A stretch of 50,686 bases of DNA. Origin: Sphingobacteriales bacterium (GTDB taxonomy: Bacteria; Bacteroidota; Bacteroidia; Chitinophagales; JADJOU01). Positions within the stretch are counted from its first letter, which is position 1; every line of letters begins with the position of its first letter. Below the pieces are notes generated by a model. The model searched no databases and was not told the origin of the DNA. It saw only the letters and a program-made list of their open reading frames with translations. The position numbers and the translations under genes were made by a program. Location: NCBI GenBank assembly GCA_021297855.1, contig JAJTHM010000009.1:1-50686 (forward strand), given 5' to 3'. Positions 43,531 through 50,686 of this stretch are shown in pieces.

Positions 43531-43839
43531 TTATTCCCTAGTTCCTTGCCAATTCATCATTCCGCCTTTAAGGTTATAGACATTGTCAAAACCTTGAGAT
43601 TGAAGAAATAGGCAAGCTTGCATACTTCTATTGCCGCTACGGCAGATAAAAAGATAGGATTTTTCAGGGTCTAGCTGATCGAAATTGTCATGAAACTCAC
43701 CACTATTCCAGTCATAACCTATCTCAGCTTGGGGTATTTTACCTTCTTCTATTTCGGCTTGACTGCGTACGTCGATCGGAATGACACCCTCTGATATCAG
43801 CTTATTAAACTCCTCTACCGTTGAAATTTCTTTTAGCAT
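43531..43839 (-). CDS. Single-domain rhodanese-like protein
   Basis: A 102-residue rhodanese domain. The active-site loop is CRSGNRS with Cys66, and the strand-helix order (PIDVRSQAEIEEGKIPQAE, then YLFICRSGNRSM, then LKGGMMNW) is standard. Such proteins carry persulphide or act as sulphurtransferases or redox sensors in the cytoplasm. It follows the zinc peptidase gene by ten bases and is probably co-transcribed with it. Confidence 0.92.
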   Translation of the reverse strand: MLKEISTVEEFNKLISEGVIPIDVRSQAEIEEGKIPQAEIGYDWNSGEFHDNFDQLDPEKSYLFICRSGNRSMQACLFLQSQGFDNVYNLKGGMMNWQGTRE

Positions 43840-43849
43840 AATCTAGAAT

Positions 43850-44521
43850 TTAGCCTCTTCTATTATTAAGAATAGATAGATAGTATAGTAAATTAAGCAC
43901 GGAAGCCACTGCATTGACAACATAGGTCATGGCTGCCCACTTCAAACCATCTTTGGCCTTATCGTAGGTTTCTCCCTGCATTCCCTTGGTATCGAGCCAA
44001 GCCAACGCTCGATTTGATGCATCAAATTCCACAGGAAGGGTGACTAGCGCAAATAAAGTAGTTAAGCCATAAAGAGCGATACCGATAATCAAGGGAAACG
44101 TAATTCCCGAGCGCAATAAAAGAAAACCTCCCATGATGACGAATGGCATAATCTTATTGGTAATGTTGAGGACAGGGACTAATTGACTCCTAAATCCTAA
44201 CATACTGTACGCTGTAGCGTGTTGAACTGCATGTCCACACTCATGAGCGGATACTGCTGCCGCCGTTATGCTATTCGATTCGTAAACTAACTCAGAGAGA
44301 TTGACCGTCTTATCCGTAGGGTTGTAATGATCGGTCAATTGTCCAGGTGTACTAATCACTTTTACATCAAATATACCGTTCTCTTTGAGCATTTTCTCGG
44401 CTATTTCCTTTCCAGTCAATCCCAAGGGATTCACCTCTTGTGAATAGCTGTTCATTTTGTTCTTCAACATCATTTGAATGATGAAGCCGGCACCCATGGC
44501 CAAAATAATTAATATTGTCAT
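43850..44521 (-). CDS. Membrane neutral zinc metallopeptidase
   Basis: A 223-residue membrane protease of the Zn_peptidase_2 (YugP-like) family. The zinc motif is HECGH (His93, Glu94, His97). An N-terminal hydrophobic helix (1-18) and two or three more membrane segments (about 120-170 and 200-216) flank the soluble part, and LPVEFDASNRALAWL is a second family signature. Substrates are unknown. It is upstream of the rhodanese gene on the same strand. Confidence 0.9.
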   Translation of the reverse strand: MTILIILAMGAGFIIQMMLKNKMNSYSQEVNPLGLTGKEIAEKMLKENGIFDVKVISTPGQLTDHYNPTDKTVNLSELVYESNSITAAAVSAHECGHAVQHATAYSMLGFRSQLVPVLNITNKIMPFVIMGGFLLLRSGITFPLIIGIALYGLTTLFALVTLPVEFDASNRALAWLDTKGMQGETYDKAKDGLKWAAMTYVVNAVASVLNLLYYLSILNNRRG

Positions 44522-44591
44522 ATATCTTATCTTATTATTTGACCTAATAACATAGCATACCCCGAAATGGTTTCAAAAAAAAACTTAACAA

Positions 44592-44948
44592 TTAATTATC
44601 TGGACCACATGCGTCTACCCAAGACTTGACCTTAGTCAAAATACTGTCTGGAAGCTTAGTGGCAGATTTCGGCATAGAACCGCTAGCCATTACAGTATAA
44701 AAATGTCCATGGTCAACGGCTTCCTTCACGCCTGCATGGGTAGTAAATTGATGACCTCCTGCATTACTTGCTACACTATGGCATCCCGAACTATTGCATG
44801 ATGTGGTCATTAATGGGGCGATGAAACTTTTGTATGAAACCGTTGTAGTCATAGTTGACGTGCAAGGATTATGGCTATGGTCGTCTTTAGAACAACTTAA
44901 TACAGTTATTAAAACTATTACTAGAGTAAAATAGGTGATTTTGCTCAT
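44592..44948 (-). CDS. Cytochrome c-like lipoprotein with a CX4CH motif (paralogue A)
   Basis: A 118-residue lipoprotein (lipobox VLSC, Cys19) with a class-I-cytochrome-like layout: CNSSGCH at 51-57, then ASGSMPK with Met92 as possible second haem ligand, then an amphipathic helix ending KVKSWVDACGPDN. The haem motif has four residues between the cysteines (CX4CH) instead of two. An extra Cys near the C-terminus may pair with Cys29. The open frame starts at a TTG (44963), but the ATG at 44948 begins a standard lipoprotein signal and is preferred. It is the last gene of the YceI-DUF5777 cluster. Confidence 0.7.
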   Translation of the reverse strand: MSKITYFTLVIVLITVLSCSKDDHSHNPCTSTMTTTVSYKSFIAPLMTTSCNSSGCHSVASNAGGHQFTTHAGVKEAVDHGHFYTVMASGSMPKSATKLPDSILTKVKSWVDACGPDN

Positions 44949-45014
44949 ATGTTTAAATTTCAAGTTGGTGACTAGATTATGTTTTTAATTTGGGCACGTG
45001 AAATATCCCTAAGA

Positions 45015-45350
45015 TTAATTATTAGGAGAACACGCATCTATCCATGAAAATAATTTATTTCTTTCATCCGTAGTAAGAGCGGGAGATCCTGCGGGTGGCA
45101 TTGAATTATTATTTACTTTGGTTCTAATGTTGGAACTTTTGTCTTTTACAGTATTGTAATTAGTTAAATTCAAGCCTCCTGCTGCACTCGAATTATGGCA
45201 TCCACTAGTATTGCATTTATTATTTAGTACGACACTGATATCGGTAGTATACTTATAGGTGGTAGTGCCACAGTTTGATGTAGTATCTTTCGTACAACTT
45301 AAAACTGTAATTAAAGTGACCATACCAATAACAAGAAACGCTTTTTTCAT
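45015..45350 (-). CDS. Cytochrome c-like lipoprotein with a CX4CH motif (paralogue B)
   Basis: A 111-residue lipoprotein (lipobox VLSC, Cys19) paralogous to the next gene. It has CNTSGCH at 46-52, SMPPAGSPALT with Met84, and the closing helix LFSWIDACSPNN. The MPP-x-LT-x-E-x-W-I pattern matches the C-terminal half of small c-type cytochromes, supporting haem binding by His52 and Met84 despite the CX4CH spacing. It lies between the DUF5777 barrel gene and paralogue A. It probably faces the periplasm or cell surface from the outer membrane. Confidence 0.7.
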   Translation of the reverse strand: MKKAFLVIGMVTLITVLSCTKDTTSNCGTTTYKYTTDISVVLNNKCNTSGCHNSSAAGGLNLTNYNTVKDKSSNIRTKVNNNSMPPAGSPALTTDERNKLFSWIDACSPNN

Positions 45351-45372
45351 ACTTTATAAATTTAGAAGTTAA

Positions 45373-46305
45373 TTATTTATCTTTGATAATAGTAAATACT
45401 CTAGAAATATTAAACCCAAATCTAACCTGACCTGCTGTAAATTTAGCAGTGTTATTTGGTAAAAACTGGCTCTCCATCAATCCGGTATTAGTGCTAAACA
45501 GGGCATGGAATACGTGACCTCCTGTTTCGAGTTCAAATCCAAGTCCAATGGGCATTTGATGTCCAATCAATTTCTGAAAATTACTGACATTTAGAACCTG
45601 ATAATAATCTGCAATAATTGCGGCACGCTTACTTATCTTGAATCTGGCACCAGCTGCTATAGCGAAATGGGTATTGTTGTCTCCTAAAAATACAAGATTT
45701 CTATGAACTATGGTAGGCGCAATGATAAATGAAAATTGATCATTCATTTTTCTAGCAATCAATATCTGACCAAAATAATTAAAACGATGCGCGGTACTTC
45801 GATTGAAATTATTAATATCCGATAAGACGCCAGAAGATTGCATCGAAGTAAACGTCAAACCTCCAAACAGGGATATGGCTAGAGGAAATCCATTCTTCTT
45901 TTGTTGGGCCAATTTAAACTTCGAATTTAAATCAAAGACCTGAGAAGTACTATATCCACCTTTACTTCTACCTATTCCTATCTGCCATACGTCGAAAATA
46001 CCATAGTCGAAAGAAAACCGTATGTCGGAGACATTATCAAATCCAAAAAAAGTAGAAGCGCCTCCTGCACTACCTGCAATATCTCCAAATCTATGGGCTA
46101 TACGGAAATCTAACTCACCTCTTTTCACTTGTTCTATTGTCGTCAAATTAATTAAACGGGTAGTCTTGAAACTGGCTATAACTTTGTCATCAATCGTAGA
46201 ATCTGTTTGACTATTGACTAAACTAGCCAATTCATCGTCTTGAGCTGCAAGGCGCATACCTAATAACAGAATACCTGATAATAGAATAATCTTAAAGCAA
46301 TTCAT
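45373..46305 (-). CDS. DUF5777-family outer-membrane beta-barrel protein
   Basis: A 310-residue protein with a signal peptide (MNCFKIILLSGILLLGMRLAAQ), an acidic linker and then an all-beta barrel. The sequence TTRLINLTTIEQVKRGELDFRIAHRFGDIA, GFDNVSDIRFSFDYGIFD and the terminal GQVRFGFNISRVFTI are characteristic of DUF5777. The ATG at 46305 follows the upstream YceI stop by four bases and starts the signal peptide; the longer frame to 46353 overlaps that YceI gene. The function of DUF5777 is unknown; the neighbours suggest a redox or lipid-binding complex. Confidence 0.82.
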   Translation of the reverse strand: MNCFKIILLSGILLLGMRLAAQDDELASLVNSQTDSTIDDKVIASFKTTRLINLTTIEQVKRGELDFRIAHRFGDIAGSAGGASTFFGFDNVSDIRFSFDYGIFDVWQIGIGRSKGGYSTSQVFDLNSKFKLAQQKKNGFPLAISLFGGLTFTSMQSSGVLSDINNFNRSTAHRFNYFGQILIARKMNDQFSFIIAPTIVHRNLVFLGDNNTHFAIAAGARFKISKRAAIIADYYQVLNVSNFQKLIGHQMPIGLGFELETGGHVFHALFSTNTGLMESQFLPNNTAKFTAGQVRFGFNISRVFTIIKDK

Positions 46306-46309
46306 ATAT

Positions 46310-46870
46310 TTATTTTTTACTAGGTTTAAACTCTGCGAGTATAGCAATTTCAATTTCTTCGGCTATGTTTTTAACCACCAATTTGGGTATTTCGATATTA
46401 TAATCAGCACACTTGACTTTGAAACTTGACTTTCCTATCACGCCTTTATTTGAAACAATGATAGTAGCTGGAATCACAACTTCTCTTTTCACTCCATGAA
46501 TGGTGAGCGTTCCTTTGAGGCTCACCTGACTGGTACCATTGACATTGAAATTTGGCAAATCCTGAATAATTCCATCAAAATCTGCAGTAGGAAACTTATC
46601 CGATTCTAGATAGTTTTCGTTGAAGTGCTCCTGCATCAATTTTCTTGGAAAAACGAAACTTTTAATTTGAATTTTCACAAGTATTTTTGCTGTCTTTTCA
46701 TTCAAGGCAGCAACTCCTGTCTCCGTTTTGGCTTCAATATCTTCCATGGGAGTTTCCGAAAAGAGTTTTACGGTTACATTCTTCGATAACCATATTTGTC
46801 CATAACTCAATCCTGGCGATAAGCCTAACAGAAAAATACCAATAATGATTGTCCCTCTTATACTAAACAT
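46310..46870 (-). CDS. YceI-family periplasmic protein (copy 2)
   Basis: A 186-residue lipocalin-like YceI protein with a signal peptide ending LSPGLSYGQ. Family features are the strand pattern ETGVAALNEKTAKILVKIQIKSF, LMQEHFNENYLESDKFPTADFDGII and the late strands GTLTIHGVKREVVIPATI. YceI proteins bind long isoprenoid lipids, including quinones, in the periplasm. It is a close paralogue of the gene just upstream, and the DUF5777 gene follows after four bases. GTG at 46876 is an alternative start two codons earlier. Confidence 0.9.
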   Translation of the reverse strand: MFSIRGTIIIGIFLLGLSPGLSYGQIWLSKNVTVKLFSETPMEDIEAKTETGVAALNEKTAKILVKIQIKSFVFPRKLMQEHFNENYLESDKFPTADFDGIIQDLPNFNVNGTSQVSLKGTLTIHGVKREVVIPATIIVSNKGVIGKSSFKVKCADYNIEIPKLVVKNIAEEIEIAILAEFKPSKK

Positions 46871-46916
46871 TTTCACCTTAGATTTTGTAATTGTCGATGG
46901 GTATGATTAAATAAAA

Positions 46917-47465
46917 TTAGGACTTGGCAGTAAAATTAGCCAATATTGTTACCTCTATGTTGTCCGAAATATTCTTGCGTGTGATTGACGGTATTTTTAT
47001 ATTATGATCTTGGCAAGGTACAAGAAATATTGACTTTGCTTCTATTTTTCCATTTGTCACTCTAAAGGTTGCCTTAATATCTCTTGGTACTTTGGTGGCA
47101 TGCAATAACAAGCTCCCTTTGATCATTAACTCATAATTTCCATCTTTGGTAAAATCTGGTATATTTTGGATAATTCCATCAAACTCTGCACTCGGATACT
47201 TATCTGACTCTATATAATTTTCATTAAAATGTTCTTCCATAAGCGCTTTTTCAAATTTAAAAGACTTCATCATCACTTTAAAAAAAATACGACCCGTTTT
47301 TGTGTTTAAGGCTCCCGCAGCATAGTTGCTCGCTGCCTCGATATCTTCTAAAGGGGTTTTAGAAAAAAACCGGATTTTGGCATTTTTTGACAGCCAAACC
47401 TGTGCCTGTGCATTCGAAGAAGCTATAGCAATAACTAAAATAATTATTTTAAGTATAATTTTCAA
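46917..47465 (-). CDS. YceI-family periplasmic protein (copy 1)
   Basis: A 182-residue YceI lipocalin-like protein with a signal peptide ending SSNAQAQ. It shares with copy 2 the segments VWLSKNAKIRFF, LMEEHFNENYIESDKYPSAEFDGII and the late strand block, so the pair arose by duplication. The open frame begins at a TTG at 47486, but this TTG is part of an exact TAnnTTTG element (47484-47491); I therefore choose the TTG at 47465, which still gives a complete signal peptide. It is the first gene of the five-gene cluster. Confidence 0.88.
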   Translation of the reverse strand: MKIILKIIILVIAIASSNAQAQVWLSKNAKIRFFSKTPLEDIEAASNYAAGALNTKTGRIFFKVMMKSFKFEKALMEEHFNENYIESDKYPSAEFDGIIQNIPDFTKDGNYELMIKGSLLLHATKVPRDIKATFRVTNGKIEAKSIFLVPCQDHNIKIPSITRKNISDNIEVTILANFTAKS

Positions 47466-47483
47466 TTTTTCAATTTTAAATAC

Positions 47484-47491
47484 CAAATGTA
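47484..47491 (-). promoter_or_regulatory. Bacteroidota -7 element for the YceI-DUF5777-cytochrome cluster
   Basis: The minus strand reads TACATTTG, an exact TAnnTTTG, overlapping the first possible TTG codon and about 20 bases before the preferred start at 47465. Confidence 0.5.
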
Positions 47492-47514
47492 GTCCAATTT
47501 ATGTTTGCGAGAAA

Positions 47515-48648
47515 CTAATATTTGTTAACCTTTGATAAAACTATATATCCTAAAATAGCTGAGATTGTGGAGGCAAGAAGTATAGCCAATTTCGATTGGT
47601 TAACGAGATGGACATCGTCAAATGCTAAAAATGAAACGAAAATAGACATAGTAAATCCTATGCCACCGAGACAACCCGCACCTAGAATATGTTTCCAACA
47701 AACGGAGGATGATAATTTAGACCAACCCAAAGAGACCACGAAAAACGAAAATAACATTATACCAAGAGGTTTACCGAGCACCAAACCCAGAATAATTCCC
47801 AGATCTAAGGAACTTGAAATAGTCGCCAAAGAAAATTTCTCAATCACAAAAGCGGTGTTGGCCAAGGCAAAAATGGGTATGATAAACAAGGCGACAGGAA
47901 AATGTAAAAATTTCTCTAATTTATTGGAAATGCTTTTCTCGTCCCCACTACCAAAAGGAATAACAAAAGCTAGCAGAACTCCACTGATAGACGCGTGAAC
48001 TCCCGACTTCAGCATACAGAACCATAAAAATAGTCCACCAACAAGATAAGGCCATAGTAGATATACTTTTTTTCTATTCAAGGTAAAAAGAAAAAGCATG
48101 ATAGCAGCGGCACCAATTAGATACTGCCATGACACCGTCTTTGTATAAAATATTGCTATTATTATGATAGCCCCAAGATCATCAATCACTGCTAAGGCTG
48201 TCAAGAAAACTTTAAGTGCGAGAGGCACACGATTGCCGAGTAGCGATAAAATGCCTAAAGCAAAGGCGATATCTGTGGCCATAGGTATGCCTACACCAGA
48301 CTGACTGACCTGACCTCTATTAATAAAAAAGAAAATAAATGCTGGCATTATCATGCCGCCCAATGCAGCACTAAACGGCAAAAGAGCTTCTTTAAAATTA
48401 GAAAGTTCTCCATTGTACACTTCTCGCTCTAGTTCTAATCCGACCATGAGAAAGAATATGGCCATTAAACCATCATTTATCCAATGCTCAAGAGACATTC
48501 CCCCAATATTCATATGCCAGAGAGCCATATAATCATGACCAATTAGCGAGTTAGAAATCCCTAAGGAAAATATAGTACAGCCAATTAGTATCAGTCCTGC
48601 TGATTTCTCACTCTCAAAAAAATTAGTAAATAGTTTTGTGATACGCAT
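47515..48648 (-). CDS. nhaA: Na+/H+ antiporter NhaA
   Basis: A 377-residue inner-membrane antiporter that exchanges protons for sodium to regulate pH and salinity. Diagnostic segments are TDIAFALGIL and AVIDDLGAIIIIA, the latter holding the paired Asp that bind Na+ (equivalent to Asp163/164), with MVGLELEREVY in the N-terminal domain and GCLGGIGFTMSIFVSFLAF near the end. Its length is normal. It is monocistronic; no nhaR-type regulator adjoins. Confidence 0.97.
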   Translation of the reverse strand: MRITKLFTNFFESEKSAGLILIGCTIFSLGISNSLIGHDYMALWHMNIGGMSLEHWINDGLMAIFFLMVGLELEREVYNGELSNFKEALLPFSAALGGMIMPAFIFFFINRGQVSQSGVGIPMATDIAFALGILSLLGNRVPLALKVFLTALAVIDDLGAIIIIAIFYTKTVSWQYLIGAAAIMLFLFTLNRKKVYLLWPYLVGGLFLWFCMLKSGVHASISGVLLAFVIPFGSGDEKSISNKLEKFLHFPVALFIIPIFALANTAFVIEKFSLATISSSLDLGIILGLVLGKPLGIMLFSFFVVSLGWSKLSSSVCWKHILGAGCLGGIGFTMSIFVSFLAFDDVHLVNQSKLAILLASTISAILGYIVLSKVNKY

Positions 48649-48774
48649 TCCACCTTATTACCGTGCTAAATTGAGAATAAACTTTTCGCCCTTGGTTGTT
48701 TTAGGAAATTTTAGGATTTAAACTAGTCATGCAACATTAGAAAAGTATGGATTAGCCAACTACATTTTTTTTTA

Positions 48775-48782
48775 TAAGTTTG
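48775..48782 (+). promoter_or_regulatory. Bacteroidota -7 element for the aminotransferase gene
   Basis: TAAGTTTG is an exact TAnnTTTG about 30 bases before the GTG start at 48813. Confidence 0.5.
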
Positions 48783-48812
48783 CCCTTTGATTTAAGTTAA
48801 AGAATAGTATTT

Positions 48813-49940
48813 GTGAGAAAAATAGAAATGGTGGACCTAAAAAGTCAGTACCAAAAAATAAAAAATGAAGTTGACAAGGCTGTCATCGAGGTGATGGAAA
48901 ATGCCAGTTTTATAAATGGCCCAGCTGTCAAGGAATTCTGCGATGATTTGGCGGTTTTTTCCGGTTCAAATTTTGTCATACCTTGCGCCAATGGCACGGA
49001 TGCTATCCAAGTAGCTATGATGGCTATGGATTTGCAGCCAGGTGACGAGGTCATTGTGCCTGTGTGGACTTATGTAGCTACTGCAGAGGTCATAGCCTTG
49101 CTGAAATTGAAACCTGTTTTTGCTGAAGTAAATCCAAATACTTTCTGTATAGATGTCGATCAGTTAGAAAAGAAAATTTCTCCAAAAACCAAAGCTATTG
49201 TTCCCGTTCACCTCTATGGTCAATGTTCCGATATGGAACCCATAATGAAAATAGCAACAAAATATAATGTATACGTTATAGAAGACACAGCGCAGGCTAT
49301 AGGAGCGGTTTATACATTTTCAGATGGCACGAAAAAACAAGCAGGTACTATAGGTCATGTTGGTACGACTTCTTTTTTTCCTTCAAAAAATCTAGGTTGT
49401 TATGGCGATGGAGGTGCTATCTATACACAGGATGAAGAGCTAGCTAAGAAAATGAAGATGATAGCGCACCATGGGGAGCGGATAAAATATTATCACGATG
49501 TTATAGGTTGCAATTCTAGATTAGATACGATGCAGGCTGTTGTGCTAAAGATTAAATTGAAGCATTTAAAAGATTATGAGAAAAATAGAAATGCCGTAGC
49601 CAACTTTTATGATAAAGCTTTTGAAGGTCATCCTAATATTGCAACTCCATATAGATCTTCAAACTCGACCCATGTTTTTCACCAATATACATTGAAACTA
49701 ATTAATGCTGATAGAGATGCACTAAAGGAATTTTTGGCTTCCAAAAATATTCCTTCTATGATTTATTACCCTGTGCCCCTGCATCATCAGCTAGCCTATA
49801 AAGATAATTTACAGCCAGGTGATTCTTTCGAAATATCAGAATTATTAGCTAAATCTGTCATTTCTCTACCTATTCATACAGAGATGGATGAAGAACAATT
49901 AAACTATATTGCTGAAACCGTTAAATCTTTTTTCTTATGA
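48813..49940 (+). CDS. DegT/DnrJ/EryC1/StrS sugar aminotransferase (WbpE-like)
   Basis: A 375-residue PLP enzyme that would aminate a nucleotide-linked keto sugar. The start MVDLKSQY region, then GTDAIQVAMMAMDLQPGDEV, EDTAQAIGA and SFFPSKNLGCYGDGGAI, with the PLP lysine near residue 192, are typical. Together with the overlapping hexapeptide acetyltransferase it matches the WbpE-WbpD pair that makes di-N-acetylated uronic-acid sugars for surface polysaccharide. The start is GTG (48813); an in-frame ATG five codons later is possible. Oxidase and dehydrogenase partners are not in the window. Confidence 0.92.
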   Translation: MRKIEMVDLKSQYQKIKNEVDKAVIEVMENASFINGPAVKEFCDDLAVFSGSNFVIPCANGTDAIQVAMMAMDLQPGDEVIVPVWTYVATAEVIALLKLKPVFAEVNPNTFCIDVDQLEKKISPKTKAIVPVHLYGQCSDMEPIMKIATKYNVYVIEDTAQAIGAVYTFSDGTKKQAGTIGHVGTTSFFPSKNLGCYGDGGAIYTQDEELAKKMKMIAHHGERIKYYHDVIGCNSRLDTMQAVVLKIKLKHLKDYEKNRNAVANFYDKAFEGHPNIATPYRSSNSTHVFHQYTLKLINADRDALKEFLASKNIPSMIYYPVPLHHQLAYKDNLQPGDSFEISELLAKSVISLPIHTEMDEEQLNYIAETVKSFFL

Positions 49941-50512
49941 CCCAAGAAGGTGTTTTTTGCCATGAATCGTCGTACATAGATCAGCCATGCAAAATAGGCA
50001 GCGGCACTAAGGTTTGGCATTTCAGTCATATCATGAAGGACTGCGAAATAGGGGATAACTGCAATATAGGTCAGAACGTAGTCATCAGTCCTGGTGTAAA
50101 ATTAGGTCAGCGAGTCAAAATTCAAAATAATGTATCTGTATACACAGGTGTAGTGTGCGAAGATGATGTGTTTTTAGGCCCATCTTGCGTATTTACAAAC
50201 GTCATAAATCCACGCAGCGCAGTGAATCGCAAAGAGGAGTACGCTAGAACCCTAGTAAAAAAGGGGGCATCTATTGGCGCTAATGCCACCATAGTGTGTG
50301 GTGTCACCCTTGGTGAGTTTTGTTTTGTCGGGGCAGGAAGCGTCGTAACCAAAGATGTAGATCCTTATGCATTAGTTGTTGGCAATCCTGCTGTGCAGAA
50401 AGGATGGTATAGCGAGAAAGGTCATAGATTAAAATTTGACGATAAGGGTCAGGCGCACTGCCCTAGCGGAGACATTTATGAGTTTCGAGAAGGCAAAGTG
50501 GTGAAGGTTTAA
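49937..50512 (+). CDS. Hexapeptide-repeat N-acetyltransferase (WbpD/WlbB-like)
   Basis: A 191-residue left-handed beta-helix acetyltransferase. The hexapeptide pattern runs through IGSGTKVWHFSHIMKDCEIGDNCNIGQN and IGANATIVCGVTLGEFCFVGAGSVVT, and the C-terminus HCPSGDIYEFREGKVV is characteristic of the WbpD/WlbB group that N-acetylates UDP-3-amino sugars. Its start overlaps the aminotransferase stop by four bases, so the two genes are translationally coupled. Confidence 0.92.
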   Translation: MTQEGVFCHESSYIDQPCKIGSGTKVWHFSHIMKDCEIGDNCNIGQNVVISPGVKLGQRVKIQNNVSVYTGVVCEDDVFLGPSCVFTNVINPRSAVNRKEEYARTLVKKGASIGANATIVCGVTLGEFCFVGAGSVVTKDVDPYALVVGNPAVQKGWYSEKGHRLKFDDKGQAHCPSGDIYEFREGKVVKV

Positions 50513-50532
50513 ACTAGACACTTTGGACCCAA

Positions 50533-50593
50533 AATCAGAACCAGCGACCCTCTGATTAATCCCGCACGTGCGGGACTCTAACCAACTGAGCTA
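50533..50593 (-). other. Aberrant tRNA-like/hairpin sequence
   Basis: Read on the minus strand, TAGCTCAGTTGGTTAGAG (50576-50593) is a textbook tRNA D-arm. It is followed by the perfect 16-base palindrome TCCCGCACGTGCGGGA (50560-50575) where an anticodon arm should be, and then by AATCAGA and TCTGATT (50551-50557 and 50533-50539) as a second inverted repeat around a stretch containing GGTCGCTGGTTC, resembling a variable-loop/T-arm. No 7-bp acceptor stem, U33-containing anticodon loop or CCA is visible. It may be a tRNA relic rebuilt by an inserted palindrome or an unknown structured RNA. Confidence 0.4.
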
Positions 50594-50619
50594 AACTATC
50601 AGTTGGGATATAATTTGGA

Positions 50620-50686
50620 TTAATTAATTTCTCTATCAATTTTCTTGTTTTCTGCTTCTTGATGAATTTTTCTAATACCATGGCGT
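50620..50686 (-). CDS. C-terminal end of a gene cut by the window edge
   Basis: On the minus strand an open frame enters from beyond 50686 and ends at a TAA at 50620-50622, giving the last 21 residues (RHGIRKIHQEAENKKIDREI then N). The piece is charged and helical. No family can be assigned from it. Confidence 0.4.
   Translation of the reverse strand, partial: RHGIRKIHQEAENKKIDREIN

Noticed and set aside
47522-47998. 158-codon plus-strand frame inside nhaA
   Set aside because: It is opposite a clear NhaA coding sequence, lacks a promoter element or motifs and is best seen as a shadow frame.
50560-50575. Palindrome TCCCGCACGTGCGGGA as a rho-independent terminator of the acetyltransferase gene
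   Set aside because: It is GC-rich and perfect but has no T-run on either side and is embedded in tRNA-like sequence, so a terminator is not the best explanation.

Overview
This window reads as a chromosomal segment of a Bacteroidota bacterium, AT-rich and with no sign of phage or integrative elements. The evidence is: many start sites preceded by the Bacteroidota -7 element TAnnTTTG with no Shine-Dalgarno sequence; a MurF-alanine racemase fusion; a TonB-dependent receptor with a CarboxypepD_reg-like N-terminus; BatD/BatE; a DUF5777 beta-barrel; and a metal-efflux RND pump fused to its outer-membrane factor. I cannot place it below phylum or class.

Layout. 1-8.5 kb: 2-oxoacid:ferredoxin oxidoreductase beta subunit, a di-haem peroxidase, an exported Ppx/GppA-like ASKHA protein (minus), the three-gene proton-translocating transhydrogenase (pntAA-pntAB-pntB), a decayed lipoprotein pseudogene and a TerB-like protein. 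8.5-14.9 kb: rplS, a glycosyltransferase, a large TonB receptor, a cyclase-family hydrolase, a cold-shock protein and cytidine deaminase. 14.9-20 kb: batD-batE, a radical SAM/SPASM protein, a Fic protein and a small membrane protein. 20-23 kb: murF-alr fusion and rlmH on the minus strand. 23.1-29.5 kb: a divalent-metal efflux operon (small His-rich protein, DUF2231-like membrane protein, CzcA-TolC fusion, CzcB-like adaptor). 29.5-36.4 kb (minus): aromatic amino-acid catabolism in the order hmgA, phhA, hpd, tryptophan dioxygenase, then a fatty-acid desaturase and a FAD protein. hmgA carries a one-base frameshift at a six-base homopolymer. 36.4-39 kb (minus): lemA, two TPM-domain genes and a Crp/Fnr regulator. 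39-44.5 kb (minus): a hypothetical exported protein, then mutL-rhomboid-EEP phosphatase, then a rhodanese and a zinc peptidase. 44.6-47.5 kb (minus): two YceI proteins, a DUF5777 barrel and two small lipoproteins with CX4CH haem-like motifs. 47.5 kb to the end: nhaA, an aminotransferase/acetyltransferase pair for nucleotide-sugar synthesis, an aberrant tRNA-like hairpin region and a truncated gene at the edge.

Most interesting signals. (1) The YceI-YceI-DUF5777-cytochrome-like lipoprotein cluster looks like an uncharacterised envelope module, possibly redox. (2) A near-consensus CRP-type palindrome lies about 41 bp upstream of the predicted hmgA start of transcription and overlaps the stop codon of a Crp-family gene whose recognition helix keeps the R-E-T-x-x-R pattern of E. 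coli CRP. (3) hmgA has an apparent +1 frameshift in a C6 tract. (4) A tRNA D-arm-like sequence is joined to a perfect 16-bp palindrome in place of an anticodon arm. (5) A dispersed 'ctttgtg' repeat family sits in intergenic gaps and seems to cap a broken lipoprotein gene. No CRISPR array, insertion sequence or rRNA was seen.
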